A DNA stretch of 64,000 nucleotides, taken from NCBI RefSeq assembly GCF_010993965.1, contig NZ_WIXM01000004.1:124001-188000 (forward strand). Direction: 5' to 3'. Numbering within the stretch: the first letter of the stretch is position 1; every line of letters starts with the position of its first letter. The DNA comes from Gracilibacillus sp. YIM 98692. Its GTDB lineage: Bacteria; Bacillota; Bacilli; Bacillales; Amphibacillaceae. This document shows, piece by piece, positions 8,136-16,627 of the stretch. The translations under genes were made by a program, and so were the position numbers. The notes beneath the pieces are model-generated. The model was not told where the DNA came from. It made no database searches and saw nothing but the letters and a program-made list of their open reading frames with translations.

Positions 8136-8320
8136 TATACTTATTGATTAGGAATTTCATTGAAAAGGTATCGATTTTCTTTTTATTTTGTAGGCAACCT
8201 TTTAGGTTAGCGGGAAACTACGTTAGGAAAAAAACCGATCTAAAGATCGCCTTGTATGATTATTACTTAGGTTTAAAAAATCTTTCCGAAGATCGTCTTT
8301 TTTTTTGTTTTTAAAAAGGT
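8136..8320 (+). ncRNA. Leader L2: conserved hairpin/AGCGGG box and terminator
   Basis: The box (8194-8214) reads GCAACCT, TTT, AGGTTAGCGGG. The terminator follows: CGATCT and AAAGAT pair with ATCTTT and AGATCG further on, then a run of nine T. A TATACT at 8136 is a possible -10, but its distance to the box (over 50 nt) differs from the other copies, so the promoter is unsure. The leader precedes a 58-residue protein gene. Confidence 0.6.
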
Positions 8321-8396
8321 TTCTTCTTTTAAAAACATAAAGGGAAGATGGGTGCATTTTGGAAAGGGGGAATGTTATAGAATAGGAGGAAACGGC

Positions 8397-8573
8397 ATGG
8401 TCAAGGTGCTGGATATTCTAATCAACAGTGAAAAAGAAGCCATTTCGGAAATACGAGAATCAATGAATAATACCTGGACCAAAAAAGGTGGAGACCGTTA
8501 CCATCAACAGATTATAAATATTATAGAAGAGGCAAAGGAAAGATATCAGAATAAAAAAGATCATGCTTGGTAG
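8397..8573 (+). CDS. Small acidic helical protein, 58 residues, behind leader L2
   Basis: The ATG is preceded by AATAGGAGGAAACGGC. The product (start MVKVLDILINSEKEAISEI) is probably all helical. No family is recognised. It is the only gene between leaders L2 and L3, so it forms its own attenuated transcription unit. A terminator overlaps its last codons. Confidence 0.6.
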   Translation: MVKVLDILINSEKEAISEIRESMNNTWTKKGGDRYHQQIINIIEEAKERYQNKKDHAW

Positions 8574-8597
8574 ATATACGAGTATGATCTTTTTTTG
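8555..8597 (+). terminator. Intrinsic terminator overlapping the stop of the 58-residue gene
   Basis: AAAGATCATGC pairs with GTATGATCTTT, followed by T residues. The stem includes the last codons of the upstream gene, and the T run leads straight into the next -35 element. Confidence 0.65.
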
Positions 8598-8626
8598 TTG
8601 TATTTTATACTGGGCCATAGTACAAT
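8598..8626 (+). promoter_or_regulatory. Sigma-A-type promoter of leader L3
   Basis: TTGTAT, a 17-nt spacer and TACAAT. The -10 ends 31 nt before the leader box. Confidence 0.65.
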
Positions 8627-8657
8627 AATAGTGTAACTTTTTATTTTAACTTTTTAG

Positions 8658-8772
8658 GCAACCTTTTGAAGGTTAGCGGGATTTCACAAAACGTAAGCGA
8701 TCTTTGGATCGGGATTTATTCACTCTTATTGAAGAGTGAATTTCCTTTCCAGAGATCGCTTTTTTTTGCGTT
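8658..8772 (+). ncRNA. Leader L3: conserved hairpin/AGCGGG box and terminator
   Basis: The box reads GCAACCTT, TTG, AAGGTTAGCGGG. Thirteen nt later AAGCGATCT pairs with AGATCGCTT, enclosing a second perfect arm (TTCACTCTT / AAGAGTGAA), and nine T follow. It stands before the 118-residue protein and ssb genes, so their transcription probably depends on antitermination. Confidence 0.65.
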
Positions 8773-8804
8773 TTGTACACAAAATTTTGGAAAGGAAGAG
8801 GATA

Positions 8805-9161
8805 GTGAGTAACATTACGACATTATTTGGTAAAACAGATGTTGTGGAGGATTGTCGTCCAAGTCTCCATGTGGTAAAGAAAAAGTCGCTTCGCAAAAGT
8901 ATAGGAGTGGAGGTTATTTTACGAAACGGTACTCGTCGTTATTATCGCCCTCGTTCTACCAGTAAGAAGGATATCCAGGTAGAAGTTTTTACGTTTATCA
9001 AGTCCCTTGAAAAAGCGACGAATCAAAATGTGATGTGGCGTTTTAGAGGTGATGAGTTGTTTCATATGGGTACCGAAACATTTGCTGCAGCAGTAGAAAA
9101 ATCATCTCTAAAAGAAAAAGGAAAAAAGATCTTAGACTATTTCTTTGATCTAGAGGATTAA
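8805..9161 (+). CDS. Unknown 118-residue protein upstream of ssb
   Basis: The frame is open through the terminator, but the first start with a ribosome binding site (GGAAAGGAAGAGG) is the GTG at 8805. The protein is basic in its first half (KKKSLRKSIGVEVILRNGTRRYYRP) and acidic at the end; the basic part suggests nucleic-acid binding (inference). No known family. It is followed 37 nt later by ssb and shares its leader. Confidence 0.6.
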   Translation: MSNITTLFGKTDVVEDCRPSLHVVKKKSLRKSIGVEVILRNGTRRYYRPRSTSKKDIQVEVFTFIKSLEKATNQNVMWRFRGDELFHMGTETFAAAVEKSSLKEKGKKILDYFFDLED

Positions 9162-9198
9162 TCATATAAAATACCATTTATAATTGGGAGGAATGGAA

Positions 9199-9666
9199 AT
9201 GTTAAACAGAGTAGTATTGGTGGGGCGTTTAACAAAAGACCCGGACTTACGTTATACACTGAATGGAGTATCCGTAGCGAACTTCACTATTTCATGTAAT
9301 AGACCTTTTTCTAACCAACAAGGACAGCGAGATGCAGACTTTATTAATTGTGTGACCTGGAGAGGACAGGCGGAAAGTCTTGCAAATTACATGGAAAAAG
9401 GAAACATTGTAGGTGTAGATGGACGGTTGCAATCACGTTCATTTGACGGAGATGACGGAAAAAAAGTATTTGTAACAGAGGTTGTAGCTGATTCTATCCA
9501 ATTTCTTGAACCCAGAAATAATGGAAGTAAGAATCAGAATTATTCAAGTGGTCGTTCAGCCGCTTCTCCAAATCAACCGAGTGGACAGAATCAATCTTCA
9601 CATTCCCAATCATGGGAACAAATTGGAGAGCCAATAGATATAGGTGATGATGGATTGCCTTTTTAA
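9199..9666 (+). CDS. ssb: Single-stranded DNA-binding protein
   Basis: 155 residues with the SSB OB-fold start [19 protein letters not shown], the core motif [11 protein letters not shown] and the block [20 protein letters not shown] Gln/Ser/Asn-rich linker leads to the acidic tip DIGDDGLPF, which in SSB proteins recruits repair and replication partners. An in-frame TTG lies upstream, but GGGAGG positions the ATG at 9199. Plasmid SSBs protect the entering strand during conjugation and substitute for host SSB. A terminator follows. Confidence 0.97.
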   Translation: MLNRVVLVGRLTKDPDLRYTLNGVSVANFTISCNRPFSNQQGQRDADFINCVTWRGQAESLANYMEKGNIVGVDGRLQSRSFDGDDGKKVFVTEVVADSIQFLEPRNNGSKNQNYSSGRSAASPNQPSGQNQSSHSQSWEQIGEPIDIGDDGLPF

Positions 9667-9693
9667 ATGGAATATTCATCACATCTTGTGGTA

Positions 9694-9728
9694 AGGGCAT
9701 TGCGATATATCGTAATGCTCTTTTTTTA
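9694..9728 (+). terminator. Intrinsic terminator after ssb
   Basis: GCATTGCGAT and ATCGTAATGC form a near-perfect stem followed by CTTTTTTT. Confidence 0.8.
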
Positions 9729-9751
9729 TGAAATAAAAAGGAGGATTAACC

Positions 9752-10825
9752 ATGTCTCATATAGGCAACAAGCTTAAAGCAGGATTTTTCAAAACGCCAG
9801 AGAAGCAAGGAGAATACTTAAAACAATTAATAGATGTAAATGGTGATTGTAGTTTTTTTGATCCAACTTGTGGAGAGGGAGCGATTTTACACCAATTAGC
9901 CTCTTATTACCGCAACGAGGAAACGTCGATTACAACATATGGAGTGGAATTGGATAAAGGAAGAGCTGAAAAAGCGGATAGCGTTTTAGATCACGTGGTG
10001 AACGGTCCCATTGAAAGTATGGTCGTGAGTCATAACGTATTTAGTTTTCTATTCCTTAATCCACCTTATGACCATACACAGAAAGGATTGGAAGATGATA
10101 TATCGGATCGTAAGGAATGGTTAGAACTCACACGTAATTTTAAGTATTTAAAGGAAAATGGTGTGATGGTCTATATCATCCCTTCGTACCGATTCGCTGA
10201 TAAAAAAATTCGCCGTTATTTATCAACCAACTTTTATGATGCAGGTATCCTGCGCTTTTCTTCCGAGGATTATGAGGATTTTAAACAATGCATATTCATT
10301 GGTAGAAAAAAAAGCGGCACGGTCAAGAAAGTCAATAAAAAGCTACATCAGTTTTTAGAAAATATGGAAGAGGAAGCTTTTATTGATAAATATGTAAGTC
10401 CTATTGAACAAATCATTGGACATAAAGTGTGGCACGTACCAAGTGGTGCTACGGAGGTTAAGACATTTTATTCCAAGTTAGAAGAGAAATCTAACTTCTA
10501 TAAAGGCATTCGAGAATCTAAGGGCTTTGCTGCATTTAAAGAGCGTTCTAAACCGAAACAATTATCCATTGGTGGTAACCCAGCTTTGCCAATAAATCAA
10601 GGACAAATGGCTTTATTATTAGCGAGCGGTGCCATTAATGGTGAAATGGGACAAGGAGATCACTATCATCTTGTACAAGGGCTAGAGTTAGTGGATAAGG
10701 TGGTAGAAATAGATAAGAACGTTCAGGAGAATGGGAATGTTACAGAAGTGACAAAAGAAAGAACCCAAAGAAGTGTTTCCGTGAAAATTATTACACCAGA
10801 AGGCGTTGTTCGGAAATTAGTATAA
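9752..10825 (+). CDS. DUF6094 SAM-dependent methyltransferase-like protein
   Basis: 357 residues, ATG after AAAAAGGAGG. The SAM-binding motif I is visible as FFDPTCGEGAIL (about residues 36-47) and the catalytic motif IV as FLNPPYD (about 102-108). This is the NPPY type of adenine-N6 DNA methyltransferases. Similar proteins on Firmicute conjugative elements are catalogued as DUF6094. The second half, after about 200 residues, has no recognised domain. It may modify plasmid DNA against host restriction, matching the nearby ArdC gene (inference). Confidence 0.8.
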   Translation: MSHIGNKLKAGFFKTPEKQGEYLKQLIDVNGDCSFFDPTCGEGAILHQLASYYRNEETSITTYGVELDKGRAEKADSVLDHVVNGPIESMVVSHNVFSFLFLNPPYDHTQKGLEDDISDRKEWLELTRNFKYLKENGVMVYIIPSYRFADKKIRRYLSTNFYDAGILRFSSEDYEDFKQCIFIGRKKSGTVKKVNKKLHQFLENMEEEAFIDKYVSPIEQIIGHKVWHVPSGATEVKTFYSKLEEKSNFYKGIRESKGFAAFKERSKPKQLSIGGNPALPINQGQMALLLASGAINGEMGQGDHYHLVQGLELVDKVVEIDKNVQENGNVTEVTKERTQRSVSVKIITPEGVVRKLV

Positions 10826-10881
10826 ATTTCAGCAATAACAAAATTGGGAACTGACACAAAATTTGAGAGGGAGAGAATAAT

Positions 10882-11097
10882 ATGTCCAAACAAACATTAG
10901 AAGAGATATTCAATTTAAAAAAGGATCAGGTGATTGCTCAATTAAAAAAGAAAGGTAAATATATCAATTGTAGTAAGGAATACGGATATATTTATAGCAT
11001 TGATCAGGTCATCAAAGGTAAAAAAATGCTGTTCACCTTGGGTTTAAAAGCAGGCAGAATACTGGTCGTGGATATGAAGTATTCTTATATAGCATAA
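10882..11097 (+). CDS. Unknown 71-residue protein
   Basis: ATG preceded by GAGAGGGAGAG. A small basic protein (KKDQVIAQLKKKGKYI) with alternating hydrophobic segments towards the C-terminus. No family is recognised. It lies between the DUF6094 and LPD1 genes in one orientation. A weak stem (AGAAAG / CTTTCT) with a T run follows the stop. Confidence 0.55.
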   Translation: MSKQTLEEIFNLKKDQVIAQLKKKGKYINCSKEYGYIYSIDQVIKGKKMLFTLGLKAGRILVVDMKYSYIA

Positions 11098-11200
11098 GAG
11101 GGAGAAAGAAAGTGAGTAGATTGCTTTCTTTTTTATTTTGTCTATAGAGAAGAAATGATCATGGCATAAACAAGAGATAACATTAAGGGAGGAACGATAC

Positions 11201-11398
11201 ATGAAAGAAATAGTATATTATCTGAAAAGCATGGAAAAATTTATGGAAGAGGATGCCTACATCCGCTTCGTAGTGAAAGATTTAATGCGTAGAGGGCATA
11301 CACGTGAAAAGGCATTAGAAATCGCCTTTAACACTGTTTTAGATGATCATCTAATGGTGGAACGATACCAAAAAATAAATGACAAAGGAGAGGCATAA
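11201..11398 (+). CDS. Unknown 65-residue protein coupled to the LPD1 gene
   Basis: ATG after AAGGGAGGAACG. Predicted all-helical and acidic (MEEDAYIRFVVKDLMRRGHT). The stop TAA at 11396-11398 is one nucleotide before the ATG of the LPD1 protein, and the ribosome binding site of that gene lies in this one's end. No family is recognised. Confidence 0.6.
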   Translation: MKEIVYYLKSMEKFMEEDAYIRFVVKDLMRRGHTREKALEIAFNTVLDDHLMVERYQKINDKGEA

Positions 11399-11399
11399 T

Positions 11400-13247
11400 A
11401 TGAAGCAAGTCACTTTGTTTGATTTTGAGAAAAAATCGGAGGATATAAGAACGGATAAGCAAAGAAATCGAAGAATTGCTTATGATGTTGGAGAAAAGAT
11501 TCGTGGTTCACGAAAAGAGGAAGCATCCTTGCGAAAAGCTTTTGGAGAAATGCAGAATAACGAGCGCTTGCAACAACTAGAAGACATAAGTCCTCAAGTT
11601 GCTGCAGAAATGGTGACACGTGATTTAATATTTGACAACTTTTCGTTAAAGGAAGAAAAAGAAAAAGGTACAGAACCCGTCGTCGCACGAGTGAAACAGT
11701 TAGTCATTCAGCGTATCGGTAAAGTACCACAAGAGGATTCACCAGAAGGCAGAGCGGCTTATTTACGAGCCGCTCTTTTTTATAAAGAAACCATGGAATC
11801 CGTACTTACGTTTGACGATTTAAAAGATAAAGTGTACGAATTAAGAAAGACCATGAATTATGAGGGATCTAATCTACAGTATGCATACGAACGCATTCAA
11901 CAAGCGGATGCATATCTACGTCAATTAGATGCGAAAGAAAATGATAAGCTCTATGAAAGGTCAAAGCGAGATAAGAAACAATACACGGAGTATATCGCCA
12001 AAGTGCACAAAGCGAATGAACTTCCATTACGTTGTTTAGGAAAGAAATTCTCTAATTTCTTTTTGCAAGCCAAGAGTGCCAATAACACGATAAATAACGT
12101 CATGGATAAGGTTCAATCGTGGGACGATTTATTAACAACGAAAAAGCGGACGCAAAGGAAAAAAACTTCCCGTGTTTGGGAACGAGAGCTACCAGAACGT
12201 CCTAACCGTATAGGTGGTCCAATATCAAAAGTTCGTACACCGGAACAATTACAAGATGCTTTTTCATTGCGTGGTGTGCAATTTGGTCACTGGACCAATG
12301 ATGACATAGGGGCTAATCATTTGTTCCGCTTTTCAGAAGCTTTTTATGATTTAGCGGATATCTTACAAATCAATACCTATACTTCTTTGTCTTTTAACCA
12401 ACGTCTTGGAATCGCTTTTGGTAGTCGGGGGCGTGGCACTGCATTAGCTTCTTATGAGCCACTAGAAAAAGTTATTAATTTTACACGAAATAAAGGTAGT
12501 CTTGGTAATACTGCTCATGAATGGTTTCATGGGTTGGATCATTGGCTATTTGACTTTTCGCATAACTATCAAAACGGTCAACTTGGTTATATCACCAACC
12601 AACAAGGCTGCGGTACGAACTTATCTGTAAAAGTCCGTCATGCAGTAGAACAATTAATGGATATGATCATAAAAGGTGAAGGTATTGAGATGATTACCAA
12701 TAAGAATGAGGATCATACTACCTGGCGTTTATCTTCCAGAATCAAGTCACTTTATCGACGAGAAAATGGTAGTGTCAGAAATGCCCTTCTTTCCTATCGA
12801 TTACAACAGGAGGAGCAGCTAGATCGCCGTATTGATATGATCGATAAAATGTACTCTGCTGTTTCCAAGCAACAGATAGAGAAAATGAAGAAAAAACAAA
12901 TAAGAGAATTAAATAAAATAGCGCAAGCTTTAGCATGGTTACATGAATGCGAAACAGGGGAACGTCTTCAGGAGATACCGATTCCTACCGATAAATCCAA
13001 TTTTTATTTACAAGCTATCAAATTGGATAAAGGGAAAAAGGGGTATTGGAGTCGACCTATCGAATTAGCAGCCCGTGCTTTTGAAGCTTATATTGAAGAT
13101 AAGCTCAAAGAACAAGGTCGGCGAAATGACTACTTGGTGTGTGGCACATATGATAAGAAGGTATTTCCCGTGGGAGAAGAACGAGTAAAGATAAATAACG
13201 CCTTTGATCAATTCATTCGTGTTATTCGAGATACTTTCGCTTTATAA
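11400..13247 (+). CDS. LPD1-domain protein with N-terminal clamp-binding-like motif
   Basis: 615 residues; GACAAAGGAGAGG positions the ATG at 11400. The first residues, MKQVTLFDF, fit the bacterial beta-clamp binding consensus (QxxLF). The middle is long and helical. At residues 350-385 the run IAFGSRGRG, VINFTRNKG and AHEWFHGLD (373-380) matches the LPD1 domain, a putative metallopeptidase-like module of conjugative-element and phage polyvalent proteins; HEWxH would bind zinc. Such proteins are thought to enter recipients or act early after transfer (family knowledge, not proven here). A strong terminator follows. Confidence 0.8.
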   Translation: MKQVTLFDFEKKSEDIRTDKQRNRRIAYDVGEKIRGSRKEEASLRKAFGEMQNNERLQQLEDISPQVAAEMVTRDLIFDNFSLKEEKEKGTEPVVARVKQLVIQRIGKVPQEDSPEGRAAYLRAALFYKETMESVLTFDDLKDKVYELRKTMNYEGSNLQYAYERIQQADAYLRQLDAKENDKLYERSKRDKKQYTEYIAKVHKANELPLRCLGKKFSNFFLQAKSANNTINNVMDKVQSWDDLLTTKKRTQRKKTSRVWERELPERPNRIGGPISKVRTPEQLQDAFSLRGVQFGHWTNDDIGANHLFRFSEAFYDLADILQINTYTSLSFNQRLGIAFGSRGRGTALASYEPLEKVINFTRNKGSLGNTAHEWFHGLDHWLFDFSHNYQNGQLGYITNQQGCGTNLSVKVRHAVEQLMDMIIKGEGIEMITNKNEDHTTWRLSSRIKSLYRRENGSVRNALLSYRLQQEEQLDRRIDMIDKMYSAVSKQQIEKMKKKQIRELNKIAQALAWLHECETGERLQEIPIPTDKSNFYLQAIKLDKGKKGYWSRPIELAARAFEAYIEDKLKEQGRRNDYLVCGTYDKKVFPVGEERVKINNAFDQFIRVIRDTFAL

Positions 13248-13250
13248 TAG

Positions 13251-13287
13251 AATAGGACAAGGAAAGGCTTTTCCTTGTCCTATTTTG
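13251..13287 (+). terminator. Intrinsic terminator after the LPD1 gene
   Basis: AATAGGACAAGGAAA and TTTCCTTGTCCTATT form a perfect 15-bp stem with a tight loop. The symmetry would work on both strands. Confidence 0.85.
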
Positions 13288-13385
13288 TATAAGTATAATG
13301 AACAAATACCAATTCAGTAGATTACATTATGAAAGAGTTAGATGATATAGATGAGTTTTGTTATGTATTTTTTAAAAGTTTGATC

Positions 13386-13432
13386 AAAAAACCTGTATTG
13401 ATATTTTATTAAAAATCAATACAGGTTTTTTC
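13386..13432. terminator. Long bidirectional hairpin
   Basis: AAAAAACCTGTATTGAT and ATCAATACAGGTTTTTT form a 17-bp perfect stem with T runs on both strands. Only a 27-codon ORF (about 13328) precedes it, so it may end a decayed gene. Confidence 0.7.
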
Positions 13433-13920
13433 TTTTTCAGCAATCGGGCCAAATTGTGAAAGAATTGACTTCGAGGTAATGTAAAATATATCAGAATTAG
13501 ATACTATTCCGAAGAGCGTAAATCTTCCATTTTTCTTTTATTACCTCACTCATAATCCAATCGAGCAAAGCCCGAGAACATTCAAGTCATGTCAGATGAA
13601 AAAATAGCAACAAAGCTCGGTATAATGCCGAAAATTCTTCGTCAGAAATATGAGTAAATTCCGCAAAAAGAAGGGTATTCTGATCTCACATCAATGCAAA
13701 ATAGCCAAATTATACCGTTCATCCAGATCTAACGTTCAGACAAGCAGTTGAAACCATTAAAAGAATTTTTTGATCACTATACGTATGATGATGTGGAAGA
13801 GTCTTCTGCAGCTGCAAAAAATCCTGTTAATTTCACCATAAAATCGAACATTTTTTTCCTAGTATTCATGGCCAATGACATAAAGACGAATATTATAGAA
13901 AAGGAGCATGCCAATTAAAC
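13433..13920. other. Decayed region without an intact gene
   Basis: Starts with the TTCAGCAATCG-type segment shared with position 530. Around 13560-13810 several frames carry protein-like stretches separated by stops, for example MSDEKIATKLGIMPKILR, which looks like a helix-turn-helix, then KPLKEFFDHYTYDDVEE. They do not join into one frame. I read this as the remnant of an inactivated gene. Confidence 0.45.
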
Positions 13921-13941
13921 CGAATAATCATAATATAGATA

Positions 13942-14238
13942 TCATTGTGAGTCGTAATTACGTAGAGCATCACGGTAATTATCAGTACTAATAAGCTTAA
14001 ATGTATTGTCATCCTCAATAAATTCTAATACAAGTATTTTCCCTCTTATAGAGGAATTCTTATCTGTATATACAACAGCGATTTTATTCTCTCCTAAATT
14101 TACTACTTTTTCCCCAGTTGTATAATCATTTTGTATTATTGGACGTGTGGAATTCGGAGTAGGACTAGGTTTAAAAGCAATAATAAGTAGTGATAACAAA
14201 ATACCTGCTAGAATTATTTTTGTGAATTTATCATTCAT
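13942..14238 (-). CDS. Small membrane-anchored or secreted protein, 98 residues
   Basis: The N-terminus (KIILAGILLSLLIIAF) is a membrane anchor or signal peptide without a clear cleavage motif, followed by about 70 extracellular residues (VVNLGENKIAVVYTDK). AAAAGGAGAGTG-like sequence precedes the ATG on the minus strand. No family is recognised. It is divergent from the secreted 288-residue protein, with AT-rich promoter sequence between them. Confidence 0.6.
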   Translation of the reverse strand: MNDKFTKIILAGILLSLLIIAFKPSPTPNSTRPIIQNDYTTGEKVVNLGENKIAVVYTDKNSSIRGKILVLEFIEDDNTFKLISTDNYRDALRNYDSQ

Positions 14239-14389
14239 TAAAACACTCTCCTTTTTATTTAACTTATATAAATAGTACAGTTACAAATTAAAAAAATAAA
14301 TAGGTAATCTTCATTTTTTTATAAATTTATACAAAAATTACAAAAAATGTGATATTATGGAATAAATATACAAGATAGGGGTAGATTAA

Positions 14390-15256
14390 ATGGAAAAAGT
14401 AAAAAAGTTATCAGGCAAGTTAGTTTTAGGTAGTGTCTTTTTCTTAGTGTCTCTTTTTTTTATAACATCTGTTAACGCTGACTCTCTTCAATCTGACGTA
14501 GCCTTAAATATTGAGCGGGCAGATGAAAGACAGATAGACAGTTACTTAATTCGAAATGGATTAACTAGAGAAGAAGTTTCAAAGCTTGATATTGAAACTA
14601 AAAAACTAACAATAGAAGATTTCAAGGATATTTTAGCGGAAAATCCTCAAGAAAAATTAATATTTAGAGAAGAAGAAAAGAAAAAGTATTTTAAAAATAG
14701 TAATGGTCAATTAGAAGAAATAACGGAAGTAGATGATTCACATTTTTATTTACAAAGTACAATTCCAGAAGAAGATTTAGCGTTATGGTTTGGCTCTATT
14801 GGAACTAGCCATTCAGATATCTATAGAATTTATGCAAACTTTGAATGGAAAAAGGCAGAGACAGCGCCAAGAGAGTTTATAGGTTTTGCAAAAGAAACAG
14901 ACCTAGATATTGCACCTGATTCTTATGAAGCTCGTATTCAATATAAAACTTCATCGGGTTCATCTTGGTATTATTATGGAGATGCTGGAGGAAGACCATA
15001 CGAAATTGATAGCAATAATGGAGCCACGTGGAATTGGAGTGGACCAGCTTATTACTATAAAGGGTTTGTAAGTTATCGAATTGTAAAAGACTCATCTGAT
15101 ACAAGCGCTATATTTGAGATGGAATATGCATCAGATTATAATTCTACTACTACTAGTGTATCTGCGAATCTTGGTCCAATTACAGTTAACCACAAATTAT
15201 CAGATGGGTCTAGTATGCTCAAAGCCCCTCACAGACAAACGGTATATTTTAATTAA
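14390..15256 (+). CDS. Secreted protein of unknown function, 288 residues
   Basis: A classic signal peptide: basic start, a hydrophobic core (LVLGSVFFLVSLFFITS) and a cut site near VNADS. A charged helical segment follows, then a C-terminal domain rich in Tyr, Ser and Trp (about 110-288; SGSSWYYYGDAGG, NNGATWNWSG) that looks beta-rich. No catalytic motif is seen. The ATG has weak TAGGGG upstream. It ends at a strong terminator and is isolated from the surrounding transfer genes, so it is likely cargo. Confidence 0.65.
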   Translation: MEKVKKLSGKLVLGSVFFLVSLFFITSVNADSLQSDVALNIERADERQIDSYLIRNGLTREEVSKLDIETKKLTIEDFKDILAENPQEKLIFREEEKKKYFKNSNGQLEEITEVDDSHFYLQSTIPEEDLALWFGSIGTSHSDIYRIYANFEWKKAETAPREFIGFAKETDLDIAPDSYEARIQYKTSSGSSWYYYGDAGGRPYEIDSNNGATWNWSGPAYYYKGFVSYRIVKDSSDTSAIFEMEYASDYNSTTTSVSANLGPITVNHKLSDGSSMLKAPHRQTVYFN

Positions 15257-15263
15257 AACTTTT

Positions 15264-15295
15264 AAGGTTCTTCACAAATGAAGAACCTTTTTCTA
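15264..15295 (+). terminator. Intrinsic terminator
   Basis: AAGGTTCTTC and GAAGAACCTT, 6-nt loop, then TTTTT. Confidence 0.85.
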
Positions 15296-15405
15296 GATTC
15301 TTGTGAAATTCTGTCTTAACTGAGCAGGATAAAGTTATTATTTGTTTATCTTATAGTACTCAAAAATGAATACTTGTGATGGGATAAGAATAGAGAAAGA
15401 GAAAA

Positions 15406-15582
15406 ATAGCACCTATTTTTGTAAGAACAATCATTATTAAAGATGAAGAAAGATTAACCGATGTTGCGAAGATGCTTTATACAAACGCTTGGAGAGTAAC
15501 AAGAAAAAAATCACGTTATTCTAATCAAAACACATCAAATAACGATAACCGTAGGAAAAATGTAAGGCTAGTAAAACTTTAA
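15406..15582 (+). pseudogene. Remnant of an unknown small basic protein
   Basis: 58 codons open after a TAG, with no standard start codon. The translation (APIFVRTIIIKDEERLTDVA, then a Lys/Arg/Asn-rich tail) reads like a real protein, so this is probably the 3' end of a gene whose start was lost. No family is recognised. Confidence 0.35.
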
Positions 15583-15799
15583 TCATGTTTCAATTAAAGT
15601 GGTCCAGAATTATTCATACTTCCTAGCTGATTCATGTTCGAAGCCATAATCAAACATTTTCTTGGTCGCTAGGCAAACATTCTCGTGATTTCGCTACTTA
15701 AGTCGTGATTTTAAAACAAATCTCTTAAATAAATGGTTTTTTGGGCAGACTCCCCCCTTGTTCTGACATTGAAATTTTTTTAATAGGTATTTGGCTCGT

Positions 15800-16235
15800 T
15801 CACACTAGCTTTAGCTTCTGAATTCGCTGAATTACTTTCCAAAAGAATTCCTGGTACACGAAACTTGAAGCTAGTTTGAAGTACAGGGATCGTCCTGATT
15901 TCACTAATTTACTGGCAACTTTAATAATTCGTGTACGTATGGTGTCGATTTGCATGGTCTTTTGTTCTTCTGGAAAACAAAGTGTACGCAACCAGTTCGT
16001 TAAGTTATAAGCCAAGATACTAAACATCATCTTTACTTCGTTTACTTGGTAGGAATGACTATTCATTTTATCAAAACCGAACCCATTTTTGGCTTCCTTG
16101 ATATAGTTCTCCATCGTTCCTCTTTTTTGGTAAGTAGAGATAATCACTTTAGGAGAAAGTGCATCTACTAAGTTGGTCACAAAGAAAGAATGGGTAAACA
16201 GTAATTCGCCAGCAGGGCGTATCGATTTTATCTTT
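15800..16235 (-). pseudogene. C-terminal remnant of an IS1380-type transposase
   Basis: About 145 residues open from near 16235, without a start. GTMENYIKEAKNGFGFDKM and MFSILAYNLTNWLRTLCFP are typical of the C-terminal part of IS1380-family DDE transposases, including the acidic residue in the ENYIKE block. The N-terminal two thirds are missing. The element entered between the LPD1 and ardC genes and was then largely lost, so no IS ends are evident. Confidence 0.75.
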
Positions 16236-16344
16236 TTTCATTTTTTAAGTGAATGCCCACTTTACAAAGTAGCTTGTTAGATAGACATTTAGTAGACAAT
16301 TAGTGATTTTTCGTGAATAATTCAGGGTGGTTTTTATTTTTTTC

Positions 16345-16373
16345 TTGTAGAATTCCGCAATAACCTATATAAT
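16345..16373 (+). promoter_or_regulatory. Sigma-A promoter of leader L4 (ardC)
   Basis: TTGTAG, a 17-nt spacer and a perfect TATAAT. The -35 and spacer are identical to an inverted 19-bp copy at 1215-1233. The -10 ends 32 nt before the leader box. Confidence 0.75.
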
Positions 16374-16405
16374 AGAACTATACATGTTTACGTTTAATTT
16401 TTGAA

Positions 16406-16522
16406 GCAACCTATATATAGGTTAGCGGGTGAATTACGATATAACACAGCCTTTGGGTTGACGTCACTTTTTCTACAGCAGTAGGAGAAGTACATCAAAC
16501 TCAAAGGCTTTTTTGCGTTTTA
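16406..16522 (+). ncRNA. Leader L4: conserved hairpin/AGCGGG box and terminator before ardC
   Basis: The box reads GCAACCTATA, TATAGGTTAGCGGG, with the longest variant of the AACC/GGTT stem. After 15 nt a terminator starts AGCCTTTGGGTT and ends AAACTCAAAGGCTTTTTT, with an inner hairpin CTTTTTCTAC / GTAGGAGAAG. The outer sequence AGCCTTTG / CAAAGGCT matches L1, whereas L2 and L3 use CGATCT / AGATCG. The leader controls ardC and probably the helicase gene behind it. Confidence 0.65.
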
Positions 16523-16627
16523 AAAAAAGTGTTTGTGAGCGGTTATGAACGAGGATAGTAGGATCTACAAAGATCTTATTATGCTCGTTTTTTTTATATA
16601 GATAAACCATAGGGAGGATGAGGTGAC

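Noticed and set aside
8093-8314. 73-codon open frame across leader L2
   Set aside because: It consists of T-rich leader and terminator sequence, has no ribosome binding site and crosses the conserved RNA element.
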